Positions 35,600 to 45,139 of a stretch of DNA of 64,000 bases are shown piece after piece (position 1 is the stretch's first letter; every line of letters begins with the position of its first letter). The stretch is from Clostridia bacterium (GTDB lineage Bacteria; Bacillota; Clostridia; Christensenellales; Borkfalkiaceae): positions 36,080 through 100,079 of the forward strand of contig JAFSLQ010000059.1 of NCBI GenBank assembly GCA_017448355.1, in the 5' to 3' direction. The notes under the pieces were generated by a model. The model was not told where the DNA came from. It did no database searches and saw only the letters and a list, made by a program, of their open reading frames with translations. The translations under genes and the position numbers were made by a program.

Positions 35600-36310
35600 C
35601 TACAACTTCAATAATTCCCGAACCGAATTTAACGTTTCTTCGGTTTTAGTTTTTATGTAAAAATCCAACAGTCTTAGCACGAACACGTTTTCTTCTTCGG
35701 TCGTTTCTTGGTTATTTTCTGTCTTTTTAAGCGCAAAATAAGTGGCATAATTTATCTCTCGCCCTTCGCCGTTAAAACAGTCTTCGCACAAAAACCCGCC
35801 CGAAAACGCGTCGAAAAACACGCGCCCATTTAAACTCTTACCGCAGGTAAAACACCCGTCGGTATTTAAGGCGTACCCAACCGTTTTTAGCGCGGAAATA
35901 AAAAATTCGGATAATGCCCGCCGCGGCGAAACGTTTCCGTAAGCGATTTGTTTAAGACTTTCTATCGCGGCAAAAAAAAGGTTGGGCGAAGTAATGTCTT
36001 CCTTTGCAAATCGGCGGATAAATTCTAACACCGCACCCGCGGCGAAAAATTTCGTTATATCTTCTCTGACGGGGTAAAAACTATCGTTTAAACTTGCGCC
36101 GATGACCGTTCTTCTTCCCGCGCGCTCCGAAAACAAAAATTCGGCAAAACAAAAAGGCTCAGACGCGAATTTAAGTTTTGCGCCCGCCTTTTTTACGCCT
36201 TTTAAACTTGCGGAAACGGTACCCTTTTCCAAAGTAAAGATTTTAACTATTTTATCGTTTTCGCCGTAATCGGTTTTGGATAAAATCAGTCCGGTGAGTT
36301 TTTCTTCCAT
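35600..36310 (-). CDS. recO: DNA repair protein RecO
   Basis: RecO acts with RecF and RecR to load RecA at gaps. The 236-residue product has an N-terminal OB fold (TGLILSKTDYGENDKIVKIFT), a helical middle, and a zinc site CFTCGKSL...CEDC (about residues 150-175). The ATG at 36308-36310 has GGGG upstream; the in-frame TTG at 36322 is less likely. It follows yqzL and era in the order typical of Firmicutes. Confidence 0.93.
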   Translation of the reverse strand: MEEKLTGLILSKTDYGENDKIVKIFTLEKGTVSASLKGVKKAGAKLKFASEPFCFAEFLFSERAGRRTVIGASLNDSFYPVREDITKFFAAGAVLEFIRRFAKEDITSPNLFFAAIESLKQIAYGNVSPRRALSEFFISALKTVGYALNTDGCFTCGKSLNGRVFFDAFSGGFLCEDCFNGEGREINYATYFALKKTENNQETTEEENVFVLRLLDFYIKTKTEETLNSVRELLKL

Positions 36311-36341
36311 ATTCGTCCCCAACCGCCTTACCGGTCAAAGA

Positions 36342-36455
36342 TTATTTTTTCACAAGATTTTTGTACAAAATGTAGTAGGAAATTTTGCCCGTCTTTTCAA
36401 ACATACGCCACGCCGAATCTGCGGGACTTGTAAAATCAAACGCGTCTTTTTTCAT
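36342..36455 (-). CDS. yqzL: YqzL family small protein
   Basis: A 37-codon gene reading MKKDAFDFTSPADSAW then RMFEKTGKISYYILYKNLVKK. YqzL proteins are short, have a W..F..TG.I..Y..YK/F pattern, and lie between era and recO in Bacillus; both hold here. GGAGA is seven bases before the ATG. Function unknown. The next 59 bp to era hold nothing else. Confidence 0.85.
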   Translation of the reverse strand: MKKDAFDFTSPADSAWRMFEKTGKISYYILYKNLVKK

Positions 36456-36513
36456 AACTTTCTCCAAAACTCAGTATGCGAAGTTATAAAAAAATTATGC
36501 GCTGTAAAAAATT

Positions 36514-37392
36514 TTACTTTTCACCGTAACCGTGTTCGCGGATAAGCGAAGCGCTGTTACGCCAGTCTTCTTTGACTTTGACGTAGGTCGTTAAAAACAC
36601 CTTGCGCCCCAAAAACTTTTCCATATCCGCGCGCGCAAAAGACGAAACTTCTTTTATCGCCGCGCCCTGTTTTCCTATCAAAATGGCTTTATGCCCCGCC
36701 TTTTCGCAAATAATGTCAAGGCTTATGTCGTAACAGTACCCGTCTATGCGAAGCGCGAACTTATTTACCGTTATCGCTACGCCGTGCGGAATTTCCTTGT
36801 CGAATTTCAAAAGAATTTTTTCCCGCATTATTTCGGATATCATAAATTTTTCCGAACGGTCGGAGATTATATCTTCTTCAAACAACTTTTCGCCGTCAGA
36901 AAGATTTGCCTTTATTACCTTTAAAAGTTCCTTTATGTTTTTACCTTTACGCGCCGAAACAGGTATCACTTCGGCGGAAGTGTCAAGTTCATTTAAGCAC
37001 GAAATCAACAGACTTTCGGTCATAATGTCGGTTTTTGACAGTACGACGATAACGGGAATTTTGCCCTTTTCGTATTTGGATAACAGCGCCCTGTCCCTTT
37101 CGGAAACCCCGTTATGGCAATCTATGACGAACAGTATTAAGTCCACGTCTTTCGCGGAATCTTCCGTCGTCTTTTGCATAACGGAGTTAAGCATATTGTC
37201 CGCGCTATAAAGCCCAGGCGTATCTACGAAGGCTATCTGGCAATCTTCTTCTGTTAAAACGCCGAGTATTCTGTCTCGCGTTGTCTGCGGGCGCGGCGAA
37301 ACGATAGAAACTTTTTCGCCGACTATAACGTTTATAAGCGTAGACTTACCGGCGTTCGCCCTGCCGATAACTGCGACCGTGCCGCTTTTCAT
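36514..37392 (-). CDS. era: GTPase Era
   Basis: Era is a GTPase that binds the 3' end of 16S rRNA and helps 30S assembly. The 292-residue product has G1 GRANAGKST at 10-18, G3 DTPG near 58, G4 as SKTD near 119 (normally NKxD), G5 SARKG, and a KH domain with LIGKQGAAIKEVSSFARADMEKFLG near 245. It starts directly at the ybeY stop. Confidence 0.97.
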   Translation of the reverse strand: MKSGTVAVIGRANAGKSTLINVIVGEKVSIVSPRPQTTRDRILGVLTEEDCQIAFVDTPGLYSADNMLNSVMQKTTEDSAKDVDLILFVIDCHNGVSERDRALLSKYEKGKIPVIVVLSKTDIMTESLLISCLNELDTSAEVIPVSARKGKNIKELLKVIKANLSDGEKLFEEDIISDRSEKFMISEIMREKILLKFDKEIPHGVAITVNKFALRIDGYCYDISLDIICEKAGHKAILIGKQGAAIKEVSSFARADMEKFLGRKVFLTTYVKVKEDWRNSASLIREHGYGEK

Positions 37393-37859
37393 TACTCGTC
37401 CACCCCTAAAATTTTAAGCACTTCTTTTTCTTTGTCGCGCATTTCGCGTTTGTCTTCGGGGTCGATGTGGTCGTAGCCAAGAAGATGCAACAGCCCGTGC
37501 ATTATAAGGTAATTTCTTTCCCTTACCGCACTATGTCCGAACTCTTTTGCCTGCGCCTTTATCTTTTCGTCGCAAAGAACGATAGACCCGATAAAGATAT
37601 ACCGCCCGTCCATTTCCGTCTTGCAAATTTCAGGCGTCAACACGACGCCTTTGATATCGTCCATACTCGGAAACGATAAAACGTCCGTCGACTTATCTAT
37701 ACCGCGTTCGGCGTTATTAAGCGAACGCATATCGTTTTCGTTATCGAAAACGAGTTCCGCTTTTAAGTTTGCTTTTTGGTTAGTTACCGTGTAGACGGCT
37801 TGCGCCACCTGACCGACTTTAACGCGCCTTGAAAGGCACTCTATCAAAAGTTTTCCCAT
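37392..37859 (-). CDS. ybeY: endoribonuclease YbeY
   Basis: YbeY takes part in 16S rRNA 3' maturation and ribosome quality control. The 155-residue product has the zinc motif HGLLHLLGYDH (H3XH5XH) near residue 120 and the NAERGIDKSTDVLSFP block near 55. It overlaps the start of era by one base and follows the HD phosphodiesterase gene by 3 bp. Confidence 0.96.
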   Translation of the reverse strand: MGKLLIECLSRRVKVGQVAQAVYTVTNQKANLKAELVFDNENDMRSLNNAERGIDKSTDVLSFPSMDDIKGVVLTPEICKTEMDGRYIFIGSIVLCDEKIKAQAKEFGHSAVRERNYLIMHGLLHLLGYDHIDPEDKREMRDKEKEVLKILGVDE

Positions 37860-37862
37860 GTT

Positions 37863-39380
37863 TTAATCCTTTTGCGAATTTTCTTCGCGCGAAGTTTCTT
37901 CTTCAATCTCCAAGCCTTCTAAACTTACTTTGGGGTATTTGATTCTGTCGTGATAAACGCCCGAAAGACTGTTTATTACCGTGTGAATAATAATATTTAT
38001 TTCTTTAAGCGTAAGTTCGCACTCGTCGAACTGCCCGAGTTGCATACGTTCCGAAACAATCTTTTTAACCGCGACCGAAACGGAATCGCGCGTGCGGGTT
38101 TTAAGACTTCTGACCGCCGCTTCCGCGCCGTCCGCTATCATTATAATCGCCGCAATCTTGCTTTGGGGCTTAGGGCCTGCGTAGCAGTAGTTAGAAAGCG
38201 CGACTTCGCCGTCGGTAAACTTTTTCGCCTTGTCGTAGAAGAAAAGCATAGGCATAGTGCCGTGATGTTGCAAGCATATATCCGCTATATCGCGCGGAAT
38301 ACCGTTCTTTAACGCGAATATATACCCGTCCTGCGTGTGGGATTTGATTATGTTCGCCGAAAGTTCGGGCGTCAAGTCGTTATGCGGGTTAATGCCGTCC
38401 GCCTGATTTTCCTTGAAAAATTCGGGACGGCGAAGTTTGCCGATATCGTGATAATACGCGCAAGTTCTGGTAAGCAGCGCGTCTTCGCCTATCGCGGTAG
38501 CGCACGCTTCGGCAATATTCGACACTATTATCGAGTGATTAAAAGTTCCGGGCGCTTGCGTTATGAGTTTACGTATGAGTTTGGCTTTGTGGTCGGTAAG
38601 TTCCGACAACTTAAAGCAGGTAACTTTTTTGAAAATGCCTTCAAAAACAGGCAATAATATTATAAACACCGCCGCGGCGAAAGGACCTGAAAGCGCGCCC
38701 GATAATACGTTCAATAAAACTTGTCCGCCGCCGAATTCCACCATCGGCAGGATTATGCAAATTAAAGACGGCAAGGAAATAATGAAACTGACGAGTAAAA
38801 TTTTAAGGCGCGAGTAGAGTTCTTTCATACAGTAAATGGCGATTATCCCCGAAAACAGACCCATCGCAAGGAAAAACACGATGGAAAAATCGGACTCAAA
38901 CGACGTAAACGTACCCGTAAACGCGTCGTAAGTAAACATTACCGTAGTAAATATGAAGTTAGAAAAAATCGCCGTGCCCGTGTTTGATAAAAACAGCGTC
39001 AAAATGGCGACGAACGCTATGGGACGAACGTAGGGATTAATAAATTTTCCGCTTAAAAAACATATCGCAACGCCAAGTTCCCAGATTAAAAACAGCATTT
39101 GCGAGTTAGACGCACGCCTTAAAAAATCCCTGTCTTCAAACCAGAAGTAAACTGCGGAAACGGCAAGTATCAGCACCATTATAACCGCAAAATCGAAAAT
39201 CGCAAGCGCGTCCGACAACGCGCCTCTTGCGGGTTTACCGTCCGTTACCGCGTTCAGAACGAACACCCCGACGAACAAAAGCGCAAACACGATTGCGTTT
39301 ATAACGTAAGTCGTTATAACTAACGCTACGTCTTTTTTCGTCCACTGTTGAAGTTTCAAAGATTTACCTTTATCCGCCAT
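37863..39380 (-). CDS. PgpH-like HD phosphohydrolase lacking the extracellular domain
   Basis: The product is a membrane HD-domain protein of the 7TM-HD group; characterised members (PgpH) degrade c-di-AMP. The 505 residues begin with a helix at about 17-42, followed by five or six more, then the HD domain with GTFNHSIIVSNIAEACA, CAYYHDIGKLRRPEFF near 320, and LQHHGT. Full-length PgpH has about 700 residues including a large N-terminal 7TMR-HDED domain; that domain is absent. The usual phoH gene between yqfD and pgpH is also missing. Confidence 0.88.
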   Translation of the reverse strand: MADKGKSLKLQQWTKKDVALVITTYVINAIVFALLFVGVFVLNAVTDGKPARGALSDALAIFDFAVIMVLILAVSAVYFWFEDRDFLRRASNSQMLFLIWELGVAICFLSGKFINPYVRPIAFVAILTLFLSNTGTAIFSNFIFTTVMFTYDAFTGTFTSFESDFSIVFFLAMGLFSGIIAIYCMKELYSRLKILLVSFIISLPSLICIILPMVEFGGGQVLLNVLSGALSGPFAAAVFIILLPVFEGIFKKVTCFKLSELTDHKAKLIRKLITQAPGTFNHSIIVSNIAEACATAIGEDALLTRTCAYYHDIGKLRRPEFFKENQADGINPHNDLTPELSANIIKSHTQDGYIFALKNGIPRDIADICLQHHGTMPMLFFYDKAKKFTDGEVALSNYCYAGPKPQSKIAAIIMIADGAEAAVRSLKTRTRDSVSVAVKKIVSERMQLGQFDECELTLKEINIIIHTVINSLSGVYHDRIKYPKVSLEGLEIEEETSREENSQKD

Positions 39381-39393
39381 GGTTTTTCTCCGC

Positions 39394-40344
39394 TTATCCG
39401 TAAAATATCTTTCTGTAAACTATTTTAACCTTATATTCGTATAAATTATCCGCGCGCACGCTTTTAGTTGTCTCAAAAGAAAGTATTTCTTTTTCTCCGA
39501 GTTCAATTTCCGCAAATATTTCCGCCAAATACTCGTCGCCGTCTCTTTCCGAAACGTAAACGTAATTAAATTCACCTTTCACGGAAACGGTGGCAATTAT
39601 CCCCACTTTAACGGCGGTATCCTTAATCACCGCGAACCCGCCTAAAATCTCTTCGCCCGCTTTAACCGTTTCACCGACGCTTTTAAGCGCCGTACCGCGA
39701 TAAACTTTTATGTATTCTATCTCGCCGTCGATATCGGAACATAGCGTTTCCTTATCGCCGCCGAGTGGTTTTATAGGTTTTTCGCTTAATACGAGATTGA
39801 CTTTAAGTCTATTTCCTGCTTTAACGCACTCCGCAAAAGAAATTTTGTCGGTATGCGCCAAAATTTTATCGGAAAGGGCGGGCAAATTTATCGACGAAAA
39901 CCGCGAAAAGGGCGTTACGTTTTCGCTTTTTAAAAACGCGCCTATTTCACGCGAATATACGCTGCCGCTTCCCGTATAGTCTATCGAAAACACAAAATCG
40001 TCTATAACAAAAGAACAAACGGCAAAAATAACCGCGCCGATAATAAGCCCTAAATTACGCGCTAATTTAAGTGCCAAGCGGTATTTCCCCCGCGCGCCCA
40101 CTTTCTTAATATTGTAACACAATTCGCGGGTAATTGCAAAAAATTTTTCACGGTCAAGGTAAGAAACGGAAACAATCAGGGTTTTTTGGTCTTTCTTGAC
40201 TATATCTTTTAAGATTACGCCCTTATTTTTAAGAATATTGACCAAGTTATCGAAATTTAATCCCGTTATTTTATAAGTGGTGTAAAAGCCTAAATTTTTT
40301 CCCACGATTTTATTTTTCCGCAAATCGCCAAATCCCCCGCGCAA
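39394..40344 (-). CDS. yqfD: sporulation protein YqfD
   Basis: YqfD is a conserved membrane protein of spore formers needed for efficient sporulation, mechanism unknown. The 316-residue product has KITGLNFDNLVNILKNKGV, one membrane helix at about 92-112, and an extracytoplasmic domain with a BON-like region and GDKETLCSDIDGEIEYIKVYRGTALKSVGETVKAGEEI-type sequence in its second half. The frame opens with TTG at 40342-40344, overlapping yqfC by 55 bp. An internal GTG at 40303-40305 gives a start closer to the family's and may be the real one. Confidence 0.88.
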   Translation of the reverse strand: MRGGFGDLRKNKIVGKNLGFYTTYKITGLNFDNLVNILKNKGVILKDIVKKDQKTLIVSVSYLDREKFFAITRELCYNIKKVGARGKYRLALKLARNLGLIIGAVIFAVCSFVIDDFVFSIDYTGSGSVYSREIGAFLKSENVTPFSRFSSINLPALSDKILAHTDKISFAECVKAGNRLKVNLVLSEKPIKPLGGDKETLCSDIDGEIEYIKVYRGTALKSVGETVKAGEEILGGFAVIKDTAVKVGIIATVSVKGEFNYVYVSERDGDEYLAEIFAEIELGEKEILSFETTKSVRADNLYEYKVKIVYRKIFYG

Positions 40345-40544
40345 TATTTTTTTACGAAAAGTTTTTCGCCCGTTATTTTCATTTCGCCCTTTTTCATAAA
40401 CAGTTCTATTTTTTCCTGCGAATAACTCTTTATGGATTTTACCCCTTCGATATACGCCGCGTTTTCGCCGAGTACCATAACTTTAAATGTCGGAACTATT
40501 TCTTCGCCGCCGAACACGTTCAACACTTCTTCTATAAAACTCAT
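40290..40544 (-). CDS. yqfC: sporulation protein YqfC
   Basis: The 84-residue product starts MSFIEEVLNVFGGEEIVPTF and ends IKSWEKI, matching YqfC in size and in being followed by yqfD. The family is SigE controlled in Bacillus. Function unknown. An unrelated terminator at 40606-40631 isolates it from the hydratase gene upstream. Confidence 0.88.
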   Translation of the reverse strand: MSFIEEVLNVFGGEEIVPTFKVMVLGENAAYIEGVKSIKSYSQEKIELFMKKGEMKITGEKLFVKKYCAGDLAICGKIKSWEKI

Positions 40545-40605
40545 ATCAATTACCGCCGAACTTTTTCACTTACAAGTTTATGCCGAAAAACCTTTTAAAA
40601 TACGC

Positions 40606-40631
40606 GGGGCGTTCGGCTATCCGAACGCCCC
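40606..40631 (-). terminator. hydratase terminator
   Basis: Perfect GGGGCGTTCGG / CCGAACGCCCC with a 4-base loop, then GCGTATTTT on the minus strand, 24 bp after the stop at 40655. Confidence 0.8.
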
Positions 40632-40654
40632 TAGTAACATAAATTTTTTAAGTT

Positions 40655-42829
40655 TTATTTTTCGCCGCGATAATAATTTATTAAACAGCCTTTTATTATT
40701 ATTTCCTTTTCGGTAGGAGTTAAATCACCCACTTTTAAAGTGATTTTGCGCTTGTTTTCTCCTATCACTTCGGCGGAAATCTTTTCCGCGCCGAACAGTA
40801 TAGCGTCCTTTATGCCCTTTATATAAACGTACTCGCCAACCTTAAAGTCGTTCTTTTCGACAATAAAAGGTATCATACCCCAGTTAATTAGGTTGCTTCT
40901 ATAACGTTTTGTCGCATACTCTTCGGCAATGTTCGCCGAACCGCCTAAAACGCGCTGGCAAGACGCCGCCTGTTCCCTTGCCGAACCGTCGCCCGGTTTT
41001 ACCGCACAAACGACGCTACCGTAAGTGGTTTTAGTGCTGTCTATCGGCAAATCTTTCGGGAAACCTTCCGCTTTTACAGCCTTCGCGCGGCTTACGTACT
41101 CGGGGTCTTTGCGAGATAGCGCGAATTCCGCAAGTTTTAATGGGTTAGAGCGATACGAAGACGTTTCGCCCGACGGAATAAGTTCGTCGGTCGTTGTAAC
41201 CGCGTCTTTCAATACCGACACGACTTTTAATAAAAGGTCGTCTTTAAGCGCTTCCATCTTGGGCCAGTCGGCTATGTTCGGACCGTACACGAGTTCGGAA
41301 TTGCTATCGCCTTTGCCGTTTCTTCCGAACACCCTTGCCTTATAAATTTTATCGTCGAATTTATATTTTTTGACTTTCGCCTTGTAATTAACATCGAGTG
41401 CGGAAGTTATCGCACCCCCGTTTCTTGCCGTAGCCGCGATACTTCTTGCGTCCATCAGCGCCACAGCGGAAAGTTGACCGTTTGCGGGTTTACTGCCTTC
41501 CCTGCTTTCAAAGTTGCGCGTGGTGTGGCGTATCGAAAGCCCGTTGTTTTGCGGCACGTCGCCCGCGCCGAAACACGGTCCGCAAAAAGCCGTCTTTACA
41601 ACCGCGCCGCTTTCCATAAGCCCCGCGATATACCCGTTTTCGATAAGCCCTTTATACACGGGCTGACTTGAAGGATACACGTTTAAGGTAAAGTTTTCGT
41701 TATTTATCGCCGTGCCGTCTAAGATATTTTCCGCTTCGGCAATGTTCTCGTAAGTACCGCCCGCGCAACCTGCTATAACGCCTTGTTCTACGTAAACTTT
41801 GCCGTCCTTTATCTTATCGGTAAGGTGAAATTCCCCCTTGCCTTCGGGAAGAAGTTTCTTGCCCGCTATTTCGCACTCGCGTAAAAGTTCATATGGGCGA
41901 GACAAAAAGTCGCGGATAGTGTAGGCGTTCGACGGGTGGAAGGGAAGCGCTATCATCGGTTCTATTTTAGAAAGATTAATCTCTATCGCCCTGTCGTAAT
42001 ACGCGCCGTCTTCCGGCGACAACTTTTTATACGCGTTTTCTCTTCCGTGCGCCGCAAGATATTCGCGCGTTTTTTCATCCGTTTCCCAAAGAGAAGAAAG
42101 ACAGGTCGTTTCGGTCGTCATAACGTCTATGCCTAAGCGGTAATCCATAGAAAGTTTTTCTATGCCGTCGCCGATAAATTCAAGCACTCTGTTTTTGACA
42201 AAACCGCTTTTAAACGTCGCGCTAACCAAGGCAAGCGCAACGTCGTGCGGGCCGACGCCCTTACGGAGTTTTCCTTTTAATTTTACCGCGACTATTTCGG
42301 GATAATCTATATCGTAAGTTCTACTTAGCAGTTGCTTAACGAGTTCCGGTCCGCCTTCACCAACCGCTAACGTGCCGAGTGCGCCGTAACGGGTGTGCGA
42401 GTCAGAACCCAAAATCATCGCGCCGCAAAACGCGCGTTCTTCACGCATATATTGATGAATAACCGCAAGGTGCGGGGGCACGTACGTTCCGCCGTATTTT
42501 TTCGCCGCCGAAAGCCCGAAAACGTGGTCGTCTTCGTTAATAGTGCCGCCGACCGCGCATAAAGAGTTGTGGCAGTTTGTCAGGGTATAAGGCAGCGGAA
42601 ATTCCGTAAGTCCCGACGCTTTCGCCGTCTGAATAATGCCGACGTAAGTTATGTCGTGCGAAGTAATTTCGTCGAATTTAAGTTTTAATTTTCGGTTGTC
42701 GCCAGACGTATTGTGCGCGGCAAGAATTTTATAAGCCATAGTCTTTTCTTTGCCGCCGCTAGGCACGGAATTTGATTTAACGAATTTTCCGTTTGAATAA
42801 ATCACGCCTTTTTTTATAAGTTTAATCAT
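40655..42829 (-). CDS. aconitase-family hydratase (YbhJ-like)
   Basis: An Fe-S hydro-lyase of the aconitase superfamily. The 724-residue product shows three cluster Cys positions: Cys in TLTNCHNSL near 86, [13 protein letters not shown] near 442-445, plus [12 protein letters not shown] near 142 and a swivel domain with [14 protein letters not shown]. It is more like the clostridial/YbhJ hydratases than AcnA or AcnB, so the substrate (citrate or another hydroxy acid) is uncertain. An in-frame ATG 30 codons in, at [10 protein letters not shown], with GGAAAAGAC nearby, is an alternative start that would better match the family's N-terminus. Confidence 0.85.
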   Translation of the reverse strand: MIKLIKKGVIYSNGKFVKSNSVPSGGKEKTMAYKILAAHNTSGDNRKLKLKFDEITSHDITYVGIIQTAKASGLTEFPLPYTLTNCHNSLCAVGGTINEDDHVFGLSAAKKYGGTYVPPHLAVIHQYMREERAFCGAMILGSDSHTRYGALGTLAVGEGGPELVKQLLSRTYDIDYPEIVAVKLKGKLRKGVGPHDVALALVSATFKSGFVKNRVLEFIGDGIEKLSMDYRLGIDVMTTETTCLSSLWETDEKTREYLAAHGRENAYKKLSPEDGAYYDRAIEINLSKIEPMIALPFHPSNAYTIRDFLSRPYELLRECEIAGKKLLPEGKGEFHLTDKIKDGKVYVEQGVIAGCAGGTYENIAEAENILDGTAINNENFTLNVYPSSQPVYKGLIENGYIAGLMESGAVVKTAFCGPCFGAGDVPQNNGLSIRHTTRNFESREGSKPANGQLSAVALMDARSIAATARNGGAITSALDVNYKAKVKKYKFDDKIYKARVFGRNGKGDSNSELVYGPNIADWPKMEALKDDLLLKVVSVLKDAVTTTDELIPSGETSSYRSNPLKLAEFALSRKDPEYVSRAKAVKAEGFPKDLPIDSTKTTYGSVVCAVKPGDGSAREQAASCQRVLGGSANIAEEYATKRYRSNLINWGMIPFIVEKNDFKVGEYVYIKGIKDAILFGAEKISAEVIGENKRKITLKVGDLTPTEKEIIIKGCLINYYRGEK

Positions 42830-42847
42830 ATTATTCTCCGTATATTT

Positions 42848-45130
42848 TTATCTTCCGAATTTTTTGTATAACATAGCCAGCATATCGTCTTTTGACAGGT
42901 TTTGCTGTTTTTTCTTTTCGGCGTTTTTATGACCTTCTTTTCTTTCCCTGTCGGTCTTATTTTCGCCCGTCGCTATACCGTGCGGGAGTGCGGAAGTTTT
43001 AAGCGTTAAAGAAATTTTCTTTTTCTCTGTGTCTACGCCTAAAACCTTGACTTTTACGATATCGCCCACCTTTAACACTTCCGATGGGTGCTTTATATAG
43101 TTATCGGAAATCTGCGAAATATGCACTAATCCGTCCTGATGCACGCCGATATCGACGAACACGCCGAAATCTATAACGTTTCTCACCGTCCCGTTAAGTT
43201 CCATACCTTCTTTTAAGTCGGAAAGGTCAAGTAGTTCGCTGTATAAAATAGGTTTAGGCAGCGAATCCCTTATATCCCTGCCCGGTTTTAAAAGTTCGGT
43301 AATTATATCGGTAAGCGTCGGTTCGCCCACGCCGCATTTTTCGGCGACTGCGGCAAGTCCTATTTTATTAACCCTGTCTTTTATATCCGAAATCTTACCG
43401 CCCGCAACGTCGTCTAACGTGTAGTCCGTTATAGTTAAAAGCGTTTTCACCGCGTCGTAATTTTCGGGGTGAACAGCGGTGTTATCTAAAACGAACCCGT
43501 CGGTTATCCTTAAAAATCCCGCGCATTGTTCGAAGGCTTTTTCACCGAGTTTTTTGACTTTCAAAAGGTCTTCCCTTTTCGTAAACCGCGCCGTCTTTCT
43601 GTATTCCACTATGTTTTTCGCAACACCGCTGTTTAAGCCCGCAACGTAAGACAAAAGACTTTGCGACGCGGTATTTAAGTCCACGCCGACGCTGTTAACA
43701 CAATCTTCTACCACGCCGCCAAGCACTTCTTCAAGCCTGTTTTCAGGCATATCGTGCTGATACTGTCCGACGCCTATCGATTTTACGTCTATTTTAATGA
43801 GTTCCGCAAGCGGGTCTTGAAGCCGTCTCGCAATAGAGACCGCACTACGCTCCGTCACGTCGAAATCGGGGAATTCTTCCGCACCGAGTTTACTTGCGCT
43901 ATACACCGACGCACCCGCTTCATTTACAACCGCGTAAGATACGGGACGGTTACACTTTTTAAGGGTGTTCGCAACGAATATCTCGCTTTCCTTGCTTGCC
44001 GTGCCGTTGCCTATCGAAATTACGTTAACGTTATACTTTTCGATAAGCGCAAGCACCTTTTGTTCCGATTCTTCCGTCCTGTTTTGCGGCGGGGTCGGGA
44101 ATATTTTATCTGTTTTAAGAACGTTGCCCTTTTCGTCTATTACCGCAAGTTTACAGCCCGTGCGGTACGCGGGGTCAAGCCCCAAAATCGTACTGCCTTT
44201 TAAGGGCGGTTGCAAAAGCAAAGGTTTTAAGTTGACTTCAAACATCTTTATCGCCTGTTCGCTTGCCTTTTCAGTCAAATCGCTCCTTACTTCCCTTGCA
44301 ACCGACGGGAAAATAAGGCGTTCGTACGCGTCCGCCGCCGCGGTTTTAACGATTTCGGCAGACAAACTGTCGTTTTTAACGAAAACCGACTGCACGGCAT
44401 TGATAAAAGTTTCGGTATCGACTTTCACGTCTACCTTTAAGCACTCTTCTTTTTCGCCGCGATTGACGGCAAGAATCCTGTGCGACGGAATTTTGGATAT
44501 TTTTTCGCTGTACTCGGCGTACATATCGTAAGTTTTCGCGTTCTCGTGTTCTAAAAGTTTACACGATATTTCGCCCGTTTCGGCGATTTTCGCGCGGAGA
44601 AGTTTACGGAGTTCCGCATTGTCGGAAATTCTTTCCGCGATAATATCGGAAGCCCCCGAAATTGCGTCTTTTACCGTTAAAACGCCCTTTTCTTCGTTGA
44701 TATAATCCTTTGCCGCGTCTTCGGGAACGACTTCTGTGTTTTGCGCTTCTATTAAATCAGCAAGCGGCGTTAAGCCCTTTTCGACAGCGACGGACGCCCT
44801 TGTCTTGCGCTTTTGCTTATACGGGCGGTAAATATCTTCCGCCTCCGTCAGCGTTTCCGCGCCGGCAAGCGCTATCGCTATTTCGTCCGTCATCTTGCCC
44901 TGTTCCGTAATTGCGTCCGCAATCTCTTGTTTTCTTTTATCGAGATTTGTCAGGTATTTTAATCTGTCCGCAAATTCGCGAAGCACCTGGTCGTCCGTCG
45001 AACCGTGCATTTCTTTACGGTAGCGCGCGATAAAAGGGATTGTGTTGCCTTCTTCTATCAGCGCGATAATGTTTCTTGCGTATTCTTCTTTCAAAGAAAA
45101 TTCTTTTGCGAGTTTTACCGAGTAGTCCAT
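42848..45130 (-). CDS. tex: RNA-binding transcription accessory protein Tex
   Basis: Tex is a nucleic-acid-binding protein linked to transcription and RNA stability. The 760-residue product has the N-terminal helical region with IPFIARYRKEMHGSTDD near 32, a YqgF-like domain with ILGLDPAYRTGCKLAVID near 322, helix-hairpin-helix motifs near 490-545 (LNTASQSLLSYVAGLN), and an S1 domain from about 640 (GMELNGTVRNVIDFGVFVDIG). Complete and of usual length. Confidence 0.95.
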   Translation of the reverse strand: MDYSVKLAKEFSLKEEYARNIIALIEEGNTIPFIARYRKEMHGSTDDQVLREFADRLKYLTNLDKRKQEIADAITEQGKMTDEIAIALAGAETLTEAEDIYRPYKQKRKTRASVAVEKGLTPLADLIEAQNTEVVPEDAAKDYINEEKGVLTVKDAISGASDIIAERISDNAELRKLLRAKIAETGEISCKLLEHENAKTYDMYAEYSEKISKIPSHRILAVNRGEKEECLKVDVKVDTETFINAVQSVFVKNDSLSAEIVKTAAADAYERLIFPSVAREVRSDLTEKASEQAIKMFEVNLKPLLLQPPLKGSTILGLDPAYRTGCKLAVIDEKGNVLKTDKIFPTPPQNRTEESEQKVLALIEKYNVNVISIGNGTASKESEIFVANTLKKCNRPVSYAVVNEAGASVYSASKLGAEEFPDFDVTERSAVSIARRLQDPLAELIKIDVKSIGVGQYQHDMPENRLEEVLGGVVEDCVNSVGVDLNTASQSLLSYVAGLNSGVAKNIVEYRKTARFTKREDLLKVKKLGEKAFEQCAGFLRITDGFVLDNTAVHPENYDAVKTLLTITDYTLDDVAGGKISDIKDRVNKIGLAAVAEKCGVGEPTLTDIITELLKPGRDIRDSLPKPILYSELLDLSDLKEGMELNGTVRNVIDFGVFVDIGVHQDGLVHISQISDNYIKHPSEVLKVGDIVKVKVLGVDTEKKKISLTLKTSALPHGIATGENKTDRERKEGHKNAEKKKQQNLSKDDMLAMLYKKFGR

Positions 45131-45139
45131 TGTTTCACC

